A stretch of DNA of 64,000 bases from Taklimakanibacter albus (GTDB lineage Bacteria > Pseudomonadota > Alphaproteobacteria > Rhizobiales > Aestuariivirgaceae): contig NZ_JAENHL010000008.1 of NCBI RefSeq assembly GCF_016595235.1, positions 292,390 to 356,389 on the forward strand, read 5' to 3'. Below are positions 44,021 to 53,215 of this stretch, in pieces (within the stretch, counting starts at the first letter, position 1; each line of letters begins with the position of its first letter). The notes under the pieces were generated by a model. The model saw only the letters and a list, made by a program, of their open reading frames with translations, did no database searches and was not told the DNA's origin. A program made the position numbers and the translations under genes.

Positions 44021-45435
44021 GATTTGGGACGCTCCTGTTGGTCGGCGAGGCCGGCAATGATGCGGGCCCAGCTCCTGATGCCTTTGCGGAAACTCGTGAC
44101 GTCATATTTCTCGTTCGGGCTGTGGGCACCGTCATCCTCACGCCCGAAGCCGATCAGCAGGCTGTCCACTTTGAGCAGCGACTTGAAGGTGCCGACGACA
44201 GGGATCGAGGCGCCCTCCGCCATAAGCACCGGCGCACGGCCCCATTCCTGCTTGAGGGCGTTCTGTGCCAGGCGCACCCAGGGGCTCGTCTCGGCCACCG
44301 TCACGGCCATCGAGTCGCCCCCTTCCGACTTGTAGCGGACCTTGCAATCAGCCGGCAGCCGCGCCTTGACGAACTGGCGCAAGCCTTTGCGGATCTGGGC
44401 CGGGGTCTGGCGGCCGACCAGACGGAAAGTGAGCTTGGCCATCGCCTCGGCGGGCAGCACCGTCTTGGAGCCCGCCCCGGTATAGCCCGAATAGATGCCG
44501 TTGATCTCGGCGGTGGGCCGACTCCAGATCTGCTCATAGACCGCATAGCCCTTCTCACCGGCCGGGATCGAAAGGCCGACGCCCTTCAGATATTTCTTCG
44601 CGGGGAAGTTGAGCGACTTCCATTGCCGGCGGGTCGAGGCCGGCACCGGGTCGACGCCATCATAAAAACCCGGCAGCGTCACCTTGCCATTGCCGTCATG
44701 CAACTCGCCGAGGATCTTGGTCAGGACCCTGATGGGGTTGCGCGCGGCGCCGCCATAATAGCCCGAATGCAGGTCCTTGGAGGGGCCCGAAATGACGATC
44801 TCCTCGGCGATGCAGCCGCGCAGCCGGGTGATGATGGCCGGCGTCTTGGCGTCCCACATGCCGGTGTCGCAGATGAAGACGACGTCGGATTTGAGCTTGG
44901 CGCGATTCTCGGCGACATAGCGGTCGAGATGGGTCGAATCGCCCTCCTCGTCACCTTCGAGCAGCACGGTGAGATGAAACGGCAAGCCGCCTTTGGCCTT
45001 GATCCAGGCCCGGCTGGCCTCCAGGAAGGTCATCAGTTGGCCCTTGTCGTCAACGGCTCCGCGGGCAAAAATGCGCTCCTCACCATCCGTACCCTTGCGC
45101 AGTTGAGGCTCGAACGGCGGGCTCTCCCACAAGTCCAACGGGTCGGGTGGCTGAACATCGTAATGCCCGTAGAACAGGATGCGAGGCGCATGGGACGGCA
45201 AGCCCTTGGGCGCATATTCAGCCACGACGACCGGCTGGCCGGTGGTCTTGTCCAGGCGCGCCTTGAAGCCCATTTCGGCGAGAAGCCGCTTGAGCCATGC
45301 CGCCGCGTCACGGCAGGCGCCGTGATAGGCCGGGTCGGTGCCGACCGAAGGGTAACGGAGCAGCTCGAAAAGGCGCGCGACACTTTCATCCAGGGCGCCG
45401 TCGATGCCCTGCAAAACATCTTCAATATTCTTCAT
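44017..45435 (-). CDS. M20-family dipeptidase (first of a tandem pair)
   Basis: 472 residues. The same motifs as the next gene: GHYDVQPPDP, ARGAVDDKGQL, EGDEEGDS, and the terminal HSPNEKYDVTSF. Here the acidic EGEEES is EGDEEGDS. Overlaps the second copy by four bases. Divergent from the DASS transporter gene across 83 bp, which fits a scheme of uptake and breakdown, although DASS proteins usually carry dicarboxylates. Confidence 0.93.
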   Translation of the reverse strand: MKNIEDVLQGIDGALDESVARLFELLRYPSVGTDPAYHGACRDAAAWLKRLLAEMGFKARLDKTTGQPVVVAEYAPKGLPSHAPRILFYGHYDVQPPDPLDLWESPPFEPQLRKGTDGEERIFARGAVDDKGQLMTFLEASRAWIKAKGGLPFHLTVLLEGDEEGDSTHLDRYVAENRAKLKSDVVFICDTGMWDAKTPAIITRLRGCIAEEIVISGPSKDLHSGYYGGAARNPIRVLTKILGELHDGNGKVTLPGFYDGVDPVPASTRRQWKSLNFPAKKYLKGVGLSIPAGEKGYAVYEQIWSRPTAEINGIYSGYTGAGSKTVLPAEAMAKLTFRLVGRQTPAQIRKGLRQFVKARLPADCKVRYKSEGGDSMAVTVAETSPWVRLAQNALKQEWGRAPVLMAEGASIPVVGTFKSLLKVDSLLIGFGREDDGAHSPNEKYDVTSFRKGIRSWARIIAGLADQQERPKS

Positions 45436-45518
45436 CTACAAAACCTGAAGGCCAATTTTCCAAAGCGGGATACCATGCAGTCTCTCATGCGCCACAATCC
45501 TTCGGCAAGGGCCGTGGA

Positions 45519-47069
45519 ATGACGCAAGCGGCTGCCACTTTCTCCCTTCCGCGCGACAGCCTGCAGGCGCATGAAGCGAGCCAGCGGCTGACCCGCTTCC
45601 AGCGCCGCGGCTACCAGCGCTATCTGATCGTCCGCCAGAATGTCGACCTCAATTTTTTCTGGACCCGACGCTGGTTCTTCATATCCATGCTGGTCGGCTT
45701 CCTCCTGATGATCGCGCCGACGCCCGAGGGCCTCACCGAGGAAGGCCAGATCGTGCTGGCGATGTCGATCATGGCGACCATCCTGTTCGTCACCGAGGCG
45801 GTGCCGCTGCCCACCGTGCCGCTGCTCATCATCATCGGCCAGGTGGTGCTCCTCAAGGTCGATCCGACCAAGGTGGCGCAGAGCCTGATGACCGATTCGG
45901 TGCTGTTCATCATGGGCTCACTGATGCTGGCGGTCGCCATCGTCAAGCAACGCCTCGACAAGCGCATCGCCTGGGCGATCGTGCAGATGACCGGCACCAA
46001 CGTCTATTGGATCAGCTTCGGCATCACCGCGGTCTGCGGCACCATCGCCGCCTTCATCGGCGAGCACACCGTCGCCGCGATGATGCTCCCGGTGGGCGTG
46101 ACGCTCATCACGCTCACCTCGCAGGACCCCAAGAAGGTCCACAATCTCGCCGCCGTCATCCTGTTCTCGATCGCCTATGGCTGCTCGATCGCGGGCGTCG
46201 CGACCCCTTCCGGCGGGGCGCGCAACGCCATCATCATCTCCTATTGGAAAGACCTGTTCTACGATCCCCTGAGCCCGGAGACCCGGCGCTATCTCATGGA
46301 TTACCTGACCTGGGCAATCTATGCCTTCCCGATGTTCCTGATCCGGCTGCCGATCGTGGCGGCGCTCCTGGTCTTCACCTTCAAGCCGGAAACGACAGAC
46401 ATGTCGCGGGCCGTCTCCAGGCTCCGGACCCAGGTCATCATGGATGGGCCGCTCAAGCCCTCGGGCTGGCTCACCATCCTGATCTTCTGCCTGACCATCC
46501 TGGGCTGGATCTTCCTGTCGGAGCAATTGGGCCTCGGCGTCATCGCGCTGCTGGGCGTCGCCGCCTTCCTGGTCCTCGGCCTGGTGCGCTGGGAGGACAT
46601 CAATTCCGGCGTCAACTGGGGCGTCGTCCTCCTTTACGCGGCGGCGATCTCGCTCGGCGTCGAAATGACCGAAACCGGGGCCGCCGACTGGGTGGCCAAG
46701 AGCTTCCTCGATCTTCTGGAGAATATCGGCGCCGGCAGCGGCCTCGGCTTCAACACCGCCATTTCGCTCCTCACCATCGGCGTTTCGAACACGATGACGG
46801 CGGGCGCCGCCGTCGCGGTACTCGGTCCGATCGTGCTCAATACCGCCCATGTGGCGGGACAGGATCCGATCATCGCCGGTTTCATCACCGCCATCTCGTC
46901 GGCTTTCGGCTACCTGACACCGGCGGCGCAGCCCGCTTTCACCATCATCTATGCCTCCGGCTACCTCAAGGGCCGCGACTTCTTCACCATCGGCTCGCGC
47001 ATGATGGTCGTCTCGGTCATCATCCTCCTGGCGCTCGCGAGCCTTTATTGGCCCTTCATCGCGCGATAG
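45519..47069 (+). CDS. SLC13/DASS family anion transporter
   Basis: 516 residues from the ATG at 45519. A 50-residue polar N-terminus is followed by about twelve membrane helices in two inverted halves. The second half has the substrate/sodium motif SNTMTAGAAVAVLGP; in the first half the matching position reads GEHTVAAMMLPVG, so the first SNT is degenerate. DASS carriers import di- or tricarboxylates or sulfate with sodium. It is followed after 32 bp by a UspA gene, probably co-transcribed. Confidence 0.9.
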   Translation: MTQAAATFSLPRDSLQAHEASQRLTRFQRRGYQRYLIVRQNVDLNFFWTRRWFFISMLVGFLLMIAPTPEGLTEEGQIVLAMSIMATILFVTEAVPLPTVPLLIIIGQVVLLKVDPTKVAQSLMTDSVLFIMGSLMLAVAIVKQRLDKRIAWAIVQMTGTNVYWISFGITAVCGTIAAFIGEHTVAAMMLPVGVTLITLTSQDPKKVHNLAAVILFSIAYGCSIAGVATPSGGARNAIIISYWKDLFYDPLSPETRRYLMDYLTWAIYAFPMFLIRLPIVAALLVFTFKPETTDMSRAVSRLRTQVIMDGPLKPSGWLTILIFCLTILGWIFLSEQLGLGVIALLGVAAFLVLGLVRWEDINSGVNWGVVLLYAAAISLGVEMTETGAADWVAKSFLDLLENIGAGSGLGFNTAISLLTIGVSNTMTAGAAVAVLGPIVLNTAHVAGQDPIIAGFITAISSAFGYLTPAAQPAFTIIYASGYLKGRDFFTIGSRMMVVSVIILLALASLYWPFIAR

Positions 47070-47101
47070 AATAAAGCGAGCCAAGAGGAGTCGGCCCCGC
47101 C

Positions 47102-48115
47102 TTGAAGATGCTGTTCACGCGCACCAAGCTCAGCGACCGGCAGGAACGCGCGGTCCAGAAGACGCTGCACAATCTGCGTCAGCAGCGGCGCAACCGTTTC
47201 CGCATCCTCGCCTGCATCGACGGTACGGAGGAATCCTTCATAACCGTCACTTTCGCCGCCCGGCTCGCGGTCAACGAGGAATGCGACATCATCGTTCTCT
47301 ATGTGCGCCCGATCGACCAGGCCTTGTGGTCGGGTGGCCTGCAGTTGCGCATCGCGCGCCAGAACATGATGGAATCGGGCTTCGAGCTGCCCGGCGTGCG
47401 CGACCTCAAGCGGTCGCTCGAGATCCTGAAAGAGGAAGGCATCGACGTCGAAAGCTGGCCGCAGGAAGCGAGCCACCAGGATGCCTGGGGCGACCCTGCC
47501 GGCGACACCAAGGTGGAATACAAAAGCCCCAAGGGCCAGAGCGTCGTGCTCAAGCTCAAGACGGCGCCCGACGCCGGCCACGGCATTCTCGATCAATATG
47601 AGCTCGGTCCTTACAATCTCATGATCCTGGGCGAGCCGTCACGCTGGCGCAGCGAGTTCAAGGCCTGGTTCGGCACCGGCGTCGTCCAGGAGGTGGTGAC
47701 GCATGCGTCCTGCTCGGTGCTGGTGGCGCGCCCCAGCCTCGACAAGGAAGGCTTCTTCATCTGCACCGATGGGTCGTCGCGCTCGATGCAGGCGGTGCGA
47801 AGAGCCGCCGTTCTCGCCCATATGCAAGGCGCTTCCATCACCCTGTTCTCCGTGGCCCCGGACGAAGCGGCGCGGCCGGCGGCGGAAGAGGCCGTCGCCA
47901 ATGCCAAGGCGCTGCTCAAGGCGATGAAGATCACCGTCACCGACACACGCACCGCGGTCGGCGATACGGTCGAGGAGATCATCGAGACCGGATCAAGCTA
48001 CCGGATCATCGTGGTGACCGATGAAGGCCGCTCGCGGCTCGAACGCATTTTCAAGGGATCGACGGCGAGCGCTGTGGTGCGTGGTGCCCGCACCAGCGTT
48101 CTTGACGTCAGATAG
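47102..48115 (+). CDS. Universal stress protein with two UspA domains
   Basis: 337 residues. The first UspA domain (about 32-205) opens RFRILACIDGTEESF and ends in GxVxxxVxTHASCSVLVARP; the second (about 215-337) ends GSTASAVVRGARTSVLDVR, a G-x2-x9-G-like nucleotide site. A 40-residue insert in the first domain (residues about 115-165) is unusual. Start is a TTG at 47102 or the ATG at 47108. Role probably in stress, binding ATP in the cytoplasm. Confidence 0.85.
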   Translation: MKMLFTRTKLSDRQERAVQKTLHNLRQQRRNRFRILACIDGTEESFITVTFAARLAVNEECDIIVLYVRPIDQALWSGGLQLRIARQNMMESGFELPGVRDLKRSLEILKEEGIDVESWPQEASHQDAWGDPAGDTKVEYKSPKGQSVVLKLKTAPDAGHGILDQYELGPYNLMILGEPSRWRSEFKAWFGTGVVQEVVTHASCSVLVARPSLDKEGFFICTDGSSRSMQAVRRAAVLAHMQGASITLFSVAPDEAARPAAEEAVANAKALLKAMKITVTDTRTAVGDTVEEIIETGSSYRIIVVTDEGRSRLERIFKGSTASAVVRGARTSVLDVR

Positions 48116-48128
48116 GACGGGTCTACGG

Positions 48129-48752
48129 ATGTCGGAATACACGCTTCATTGCTTCGGCGAGTCAGGCAACGCCTACAAGGCGGCGTTGATGCTCGAGCTG
48201 TCCCGCTGCGACTGGTCGCCGGTCTGGGTCGATTATTTCAACGGCGAGACGCGCCAGGCGGAATTCCGCGCTGGAACCAATGAAATGGGAGAGGTCCCCA
48301 TTCTCGGCCACAAGAGACTGAAGCTCACGCAATCGGGCGTCATCCTGGATTACCTCGCCGAGCAGACGCGGAAATTCGGGCCTAAGAGCGAGGACGAGCG
48401 GCGCGAGGTCTGGCGCTGGATCCTGTTCGACAACCACAAATTCACGAGCTATCTGGCGACGCTCAGATTCATGATCAATTTCACCAAGACCGGTGAAACG
48501 CCGGTGACTGAATTTCTGCGTCCACGGGTGATCTCGGCGCTGAAAATCGTCGACCAGCATCTGGCCGGCCAGCCCTTCATCATCGGCAAGCGCGCCACCA
48601 TCGCCGATTTTTCGCTATGCGGCTATCTCTTCTATGGCGAGGAGATACCGGTGCCGCTCCAAGAGCACATCCATGTGATGAAGTGGCTCGACCGGATCAG
48701 GGCGCTTCCCGGCTGGAAGCCACCCTATGAGCTGATGCCGCGCGGCATCTAA
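48129..48752 (+). CDS. Glutathione S-transferase family protein
   Basis: 207 residues from the ATG at 48129. The thioredoxin-like domain (1-80) opens YTLHCFGESGNAYKAALMLEL and has the cis-Pro and glutathione contacts in GEVPILxxxxLKLTQSGVILDYL. The helical C-domain follows. Substrate not predictable. 13 bp after the UspA gene. Confidence 0.93.
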   Translation: MSEYTLHCFGESGNAYKAALMLELSRCDWSPVWVDYFNGETRQAEFRAGTNEMGEVPILGHKRLKLTQSGVILDYLAEQTRKFGPKSEDERREVWRWILFDNHKFTSYLATLRFMINFTKTGETPVTEFLRPRVISALKIVDQHLAGQPFIIGKRATIADFSLCGYLFYGEEIPVPLQEHIHVMKWLDRIRALPGWKPPYELMPRGI

Positions 48753-48758
48753 AGCTGC

Positions 48759-48823
48759 GCATGATCCTTCCGGAAAACCGCTTCGCACTTTTCCGGATCA
48801 TGCTTAAGGCCTGAATCAGGCCT
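48759..48823 (-). repeat. RIME-like palindromic repeat, copy B (reverse orientation)
   Basis: Arms GCATGATCC (48759-48767) and GGATCATGC (48795-48803) enclose TTCCGGAAAACC...CACTTTTCC; on the minus strand this is the GGAAAAGTG...GGTTTTCC core shared with copies A and C. A second small palindrome, AGGCCTGA/TCAGGCCT, lies at 48807-48823 and contains the stop codon of the minus-strand gene. It separates convergent genes. Confidence 0.8.
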
Positions 48824-49547
48824 GCCCAGGCGACATGGCGTCGAGATATTCCTCGAGGTGCTCGAGATTCTCGAAACGCATCCAGCCATCGTCGGTTTCC
48901 GCCTCGACGGTGCCGTCCGACAGGACGCGCGCCGGACGGCCGCGGATCAAGCGCTCCTCGACGACGAAGAGCTGAGTATCCTCGACTTCCTCGGTCGCTT
49001 CGGCCGCGGCCTCGGGGGCCGGCGCCGCCGGCGGCTCGGCCGCAGGCTCGGTCTCATCGCCCAAGGCCTGCTTCAATTCGCTGTTCGCCTTGTCGATGGC
49101 GGCGATCGTCTCGCGCGTCTCGGCGACGGCGCGGTCGGTGCTCACCCGCGATTCCTCGACCAGCTTCTCGAACTTGGTCACCGAGGAAGCGGGCTCCGGG
49201 GTCGGCACGGTAAAGGGCGGCGGTGTTACGGCGTCGGCGCTGAACTCGGACGTACCTGCATCCGCCGTGACAGCGGCGGTAGCCGCGGCAGCGGCAGCGA
49301 CGACCTGACCACCGTCCTGGCCGGTCAGCCAGTCGCGCAGCTCGCGCGTGGCGGCAGTCGTCTTCTCCATAGCGGCGATCACGCCCCCCAGGCCGACGAG
49401 GCCAAGACCGCCCACCAGCAACACTGAGGCGACATCATACGTCAGTCCGCGGACCTGCATCTCGCCCGGGGAAACATAGATGAGCGCCCCCAACACCGCG
49501 CCTGCTGCGGCGACGATGATGCCCAGGATGATCATCAGTTTCGACAT
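48816..49547 (-). CDS. Membrane protein of unknown function with Ala/Glu-rich coiled region
   Basis: 243 residues. Two N-terminal membrane helices (about 5-26 and 38-60), a low-complexity Ala/Pro/Glu stretch, a short coiled coil (about 130-165) and a conserved C-terminal module ERLIRGRPARVLSDGTVEAETDDGWMRFENLEHLEEYLDAM that I have seen only in alphaproteobacterial hypotheticals. The C-module, in the cytoplasm, may bind a partner. Its stop is in the palindrome of repeat copy B. Confidence 0.8.
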   Translation of the reverse strand: MSKLMIILGIIVAAAGAVLGALIYVSPGEMQVRGLTYDVASVLLVGGLGLVGLGGVIAAMEKTTAATRELRDWLTGQDGGQVVAAAAAATAAVTADAGTSEFSADAVTPPPFTVPTPEPASSVTKFEKLVEESRVSTDRAVAETRETIAAIDKANSELKQALGDETEPAAEPPAAPAPEAAAEATEEVEDTQLFVVEERLIRGRPARVLSDGTVEAETDDGWMRFENLEHLEEYLDAMSPGQA

Positions 49548-49649
49548 GATTGGCCCTTCCCGACTGCTCTACTCGACCAGTTTATGCGAACATATGGTAA
49601 ATCTTGCGTTACCGGCCGCTAATATCAAGCTTAATCGGGACATAGAGGG

Positions 49650-50741
49650 CTAGTCCTCGATGACGATACGCGGGGTTTTCCGGCCAGTTCCAGCCTCGAT
49701 CCCGGCCCACACCTCGCGGGCGATATTCCGGAAAATGGCGGCATGCGGGCCATCCGGCAAAGTCGCCACGATGGGTTCGCCGGCATCCGAACGCGCCCGC
49801 ACCTCCATGTCGAGCGGCACCTCGCCGAGGAACGGCACGCCCAGGCGTTGCGCCTCCGCGCGCGCCCCGCCATGGCCGAAAATCTCATGACGTTCGCCAC
49901 ATTTGGTACAGATAAAGTAGCTCATATTCTCGATGATGCCGAGCACCGGCACGCTGACTTTCCGGAACATATTGAGGCCTTTGCGGGCATCGAGCAGGGC
50001 CAGATCCTGGGGCGTCGACACGATCACGGCACCCGACAAAGGCGTCTGCTGCGCCAAGGTGAGCTGCGCATCGCCAGTGCCCGGCGGCATGTCGACGATC
50101 ATGATGTCGATCTCGCCCCAGGTGACATCGCGCAACATCTGCATCAGGGCCGACATCACCATCGGGCCGCGCCAGATCATCGGCGTGTCCTCCGGCACCA
50201 GGAACCCCATCGACATCACCTTGAGGCCATAGGCCTCCATCGGCTGCATGAGCTTGCCTTCCATGTCGGCGGCCTTGGGCTTGCCCATGATGCCGAGCAG
50301 TTTCGGCAGCGACGGCCCATAGACATCGGCATCGAGAACGGCGACCCGCAGGCCATTGGCCTTGAGCGCCAAAGCCAGATTGACGGCCATGGTCGATTTG
50401 CCGACGCCGCCCTTGCCCGAGGCCACCGCCACGATATGGCGTAAGCCCGGAATTCCGGCTTTCAGATTGGCGGTCTTGGGCGGAGCCTGCTTGCGCTCGG
50501 CGGTCAGGGCCACCATCGCCTTCTCGACACCGGGCAGGCCGGCGACGATACGCTCCGCCTCGCGGCGCAACGGCTCCATCGCGGACATGTTGGCCTGGTC
50601 TGCGGTGATCGCGAACATCACCCGGTTGTTGGCGATGACGATGTCGCTGATGAGACCTGCCTCGACAATACTCCGCCCGCCGCCCGGGAGGGAGAGCTTG
50701 CCGAGTGCCGCCAGAATCTGGTCGCGTGTAATCTGTTCCAT
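49650..50741 (-). CDS. Mrp/ApbC/NBP35 family iron-sulfur cluster carrier
   Basis: 363 residues. An N-terminal MIP18/DUF59-like domain (1-85) is followed by a P-loop domain with the deviant Walker A GKGGVGKST (about 112) and a ferredoxin-type CTKC (CxxC) near residue 275. These ATPases carry Fe-S clusters to apoproteins. 50 bp downstream of the UDG gene. Confidence 0.95.
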   Translation of the reverse strand: MEQITRDQILAALGKLSLPGGGRSIVEAGLISDIVIANNRVMFAITADQANMSAMEPLRREAERIVAGLPGVEKAMVALTAERKQAPPKTANLKAGIPGLRHIVAVASGKGGVGKSTMAVNLALALKANGLRVAVLDADVYGPSLPKLLGIMGKPKAADMEGKLMQPMEAYGLKVMSMGFLVPEDTPMIWRGPMVMSALMQMLRDVTWGEIDIMIVDMPPGTGDAQLTLAQQTPLSGAVIVSTPQDLALLDARKGLNMFRKVSVPVLGIIENMSYFICTKCGERHEIFGHGGARAEAQRLGVPFLGEVPLDMEVRARSDAGEPIVATLPDGPHAAIFRNIAREVWAGIEAGTGRKTPRIVIED

Positions 50742-50791
50742 GGGTCCCGCTTAGAACAAATTCCGCCAAAGATAAAACGCCAAAGTCAGAC

Positions 50792-51412
50792 CTACCCATG
50801 CTTGCGAAAGAGGTCTGCCACGTCCCGGCGCAGCACCGGCAGAAGCTCCTCGGCAAACCAGGGATTCCGGTTGAGCCAGGCATTGTTGCGCCAGGATGGA
50901 TGCGGCAGCGGCAATATGCGCGGGGTGAGCGCATAGGCTTGCCGCCAGTTCCGCACCGCGGCGGTCAGATCGGCGCCGGCAAGCTCGCCCAAATGCCAGA
51001 GCTGCGCCGGGCGGCCCAGACACACGATCAGCTCGACGTTCTTCAGATGCGCGAGCAGCGTCGCGCGCCAGGCCGGCGCGCATTCCGGGCGCGGCGGCAG
51101 ATCGCCGCCTTTGGCGTCCTGGCCCGGGAAGCAGAAGCCCATGGGAACGAGCGCAACCTTGCGTTCATCATAAAAGAGAGTTTCGTCCATGCCGAGCCAT
51201 TGCCGCAACCTGACGCCGGAGGGATCGGTAAAGGGCCGCCCGGAGGCATGAACACGGGTTCCCGGCGCCTGCCCCGCGATCAGGACCTTGGCCGTTGAAC
51301 CGGCCTGGAAAACCGGGCGCGGCGCATGCGGCAATGGACGGCCTTTCGGCGTTTCGATGCAGATACGGCAGGCCCTCATACGGGCGCTCAACTTGGCGAG
51401 GCTCTCCGGCAT
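50792..51412 (-). CDS. Uracil-DNA glycosylase family protein (family 4/5-like)
   Basis: 206 residues. Motif 1 is GQAPGTRVHASGRPFTDPSG (48-67) and motif 2 LPLPHPSWRN (His171). Four cysteines, Cys15, Cys18, Cys94 and Cys111, are placed like the [4Fe-4S] ligands of family 4 enzymes. The motif-1 loop has an RVH not seen in standard family 4, which recalls UdgX's His-containing loop but is shorter. Excises uracil or a related lesion. Confidence 0.85.
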   Translation of the reverse strand: MPESLAKLSARMRACRICIETPKGRPLPHAPRPVFQAGSTAKVLIAGQAPGTRVHASGRPFTDPSGVRLRQWLGMDETLFYDERKVALVPMGFCFPGQDAKGGDLPPRPECAPAWRATLLAHLKNVELIVCLGRPAQLWHLGELAGADLTAAVRNWRQAYALTPRILPLPHPSWRNNAWLNRNPWFAEELLPVLRRDVADLFRKHG

Positions 51413-51550
51413 AGTTAATACATAAGCGCATTTTTAGTGTTTTCGCGAAGGGGGTTTTAAGCCGCGTTTCTTATCCTGTGCATGGGACGACGAAAGCGTA
51501 TCTCCGCCAGCGCGGAGCGACGCTCCACACTGGGTGATCGACAGGCCGCC

Positions 51551-53059
51551 ATGCAGATAACGGATGCAACGACAGCTCCTGCCACCGACGATGTCGTCAT
51601 CGCCGACGGCGAGACCCTTCCGTGGGAGCGCGATCTTCTCACTCTGTTCGTTCAGAATCAGATCAGGGTCGTTCTCGCTTTGCCGTTCTTCGCCGCGCTT
51701 TTCGCGCTGATGACGCTGCAATGGACGCCCTGGCAGCAATCATTGGCCTGGTTCGCCAGCGCGCTCGGCTGCCAGATCATCCAATATGTCCTGTGCCGTC
51801 TCTATCTGAGGGCGCAACCCAAGAAATCCCAGTTCACCGAGTGGCTCGGCATTCTGTCGGCGAGCGAATTCCTCGCCGCGGCCTGCTGGTCGACCCCACT
51901 CTTCCTGCTGTGGAATAATGCCAGCGACCTGCAGCATGTCTACATCGTCGCCAGCCTCATCGCGATGGTCGCGGCGCGCATCATGATCTCGGCGAATTTC
52001 ATGCCGATCATCATTGCCGGCACCGGTCTGATGACCTTCGCCCTGGCGTTGCGCTGCCTCACCGAGACCGGTTATCTCTATGCCGGCCTCGGCGCGCTCG
52101 CCATCGGCTGTCAGATCTTCTTCGTGCTCGTCGCCCGCAAGCTGCAGGAAACGGCGCGCGACATGCTGATCTTCAAGGCGCAGAAGGAAGAACTCGTCAC
52201 CAAGCTCATGGCCGAGCGTGACCGCTCCGAGATCGCCAGGGCCGAGGCGCTGCGCGAGAAGCTGCGCGCCGAGGAGGCGAGCAAAGCCAAGTCGCAATTC
52301 CTCGCCACCATGAGCCATGAGCTGCGCACGCCGCTCAACGCCATTCTCGGCTTCTCGGAAATCATCGGCCGCGAGATGTTCGGCCGTCACGAGGTCGCCG
52401 CCTACAAAAATTATGCCAACGACATCCATGACTCCGGCAGCTACCTGCTCAGCCTCGTCAACGACATTCTCGACCTGACCCGCATCGAAGCGGGCCGCCG
52501 GGATCTCAATGCCGAGCCGCTCGTTGTCGCCGAGACACTCGAGGACGTGCGGAACTTCGTCTCCTTCAAGCTCACCGAGAAGTCGCAGACGCTCGATTTC
52601 GACATCCCGGCCAATCTGCCGAAGGTCATGGCCGACCGCCGCGCGGTGCGGCAGATCTGGATCAATCTCTTGTCCAACGCCGCGAAGTTCTCGCCCAATG
52701 GCGGCCGCATCGGCGTCAGAGTCCGCCAGCGCGACAGCGGCGAGATCTCGGTCAGCGTCATCGACAACGGTCCCGGCATGCCGGAAGAGGAAATCGCCAC
52801 CGCCATGGAGGCCTTCTCGCGCGGCTCGCTCGCGGTGAAGAAAGCCGTCGACGGCGCCGGTCTCGGCCTGCCCATCGTCAAGGGACTGATCACCATGCAT
52901 GGCGGCTCGTTCGTGCTGCGCAGCAAGCCGGGTCTCGGCACCGAGGCGACCGTGATCTTCCCGGCGGCCCGGGTCATGAGCGGACCGCGCGCCGGTGTCG
53001 TCTCCGAGCCCGCCGCCGCCACGCCCAGCCAGCGCAAGCTGATCGCCATCACCGGCTGA
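51551..53059 (+). CDS. Membrane-bound sensor histidine kinase
   Basis: 502 residues from the ATG at 51551; an in-frame ATG at 51482 would add a basic 23-residue tail. Six membrane helices (about 30-200) sense an unknown signal, followed by a coiled coil, the H-box TMSHELRTPLNAILGF (His256), N-box NLLSNAAKFSPNGG, G1 DNGPGMP and G2 GAGLGLPIVK. No receiver or PAS domain, and no response regulator is adjacent. Resembles the PdhS/DivJ/PleC group, which in alphaproteobacteria controls cell development. That assignment is by kinase-core look only. Confidence 0.92.
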   Translation: MQITDATTAPATDDVVIADGETLPWERDLLTLFVQNQIRVVLALPFFAALFALMTLQWTPWQQSLAWFASALGCQIIQYVLCRLYLRAQPKKSQFTEWLGILSASEFLAAACWSTPLFLLWNNASDLQHVYIVASLIAMVAARIMISANFMPIIIAGTGLMTFALALRCLTETGYLYAGLGALAIGCQIFFVLVARKLQETARDMLIFKAQKEELVTKLMAERDRSEIARAEALREKLRAEEASKAKSQFLATMSHELRTPLNAILGFSEIIGREMFGRHEVAAYKNYANDIHDSGSYLLSLVNDILDLTRIEAGRRDLNAEPLVVAETLEDVRNFVSFKLTEKSQTLDFDIPANLPKVMADRRAVRQIWINLLSNAAKFSPNGGRIGVRVRQRDSGEISVSVIDNGPGMPEEEIATAMEAFSRGSLAVKKAVDGAGLGLPIVKGLITMHGGSFVLRSKPGLGTEATVIFPAARVMSGPRAGVVSEPAAATPSQRKLIAITG

Positions 53060-53160
53060 TATTCCCCTGTAAACAACAGCGGAATTTGCAGCGGATTAGC
53101 AGCGGATCTGCAGGAATCTACAGGGAATTTCGCGAAAATCGCGGAACAGCGGATTGCCGT
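53060..53160. repeat. Intergenic region with short CAGCGGA/CAGGGAA repeats
   Basis: Four CAGCGGA copies (53077, 53089, 53100, 53147) and a TACAGGGAATTT (53119-53130) lie between the kinase and cobT genes. The pattern is related to that at 19674-19765. No gene seen. Confidence 0.6.
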
Positions 53161-53215
53161 CTTCCGTACCATCCGACGATTGCGTCCGAGAATGCAAGCC
53201 GCCCGGCCCGACGCT

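Noticed and set aside
51482-51550. Longer start for the histidine kinase
   Set aside because: The 23 added residues are basic and low in complexity with no ribosome site; not excluded, but 51551 is preferred.
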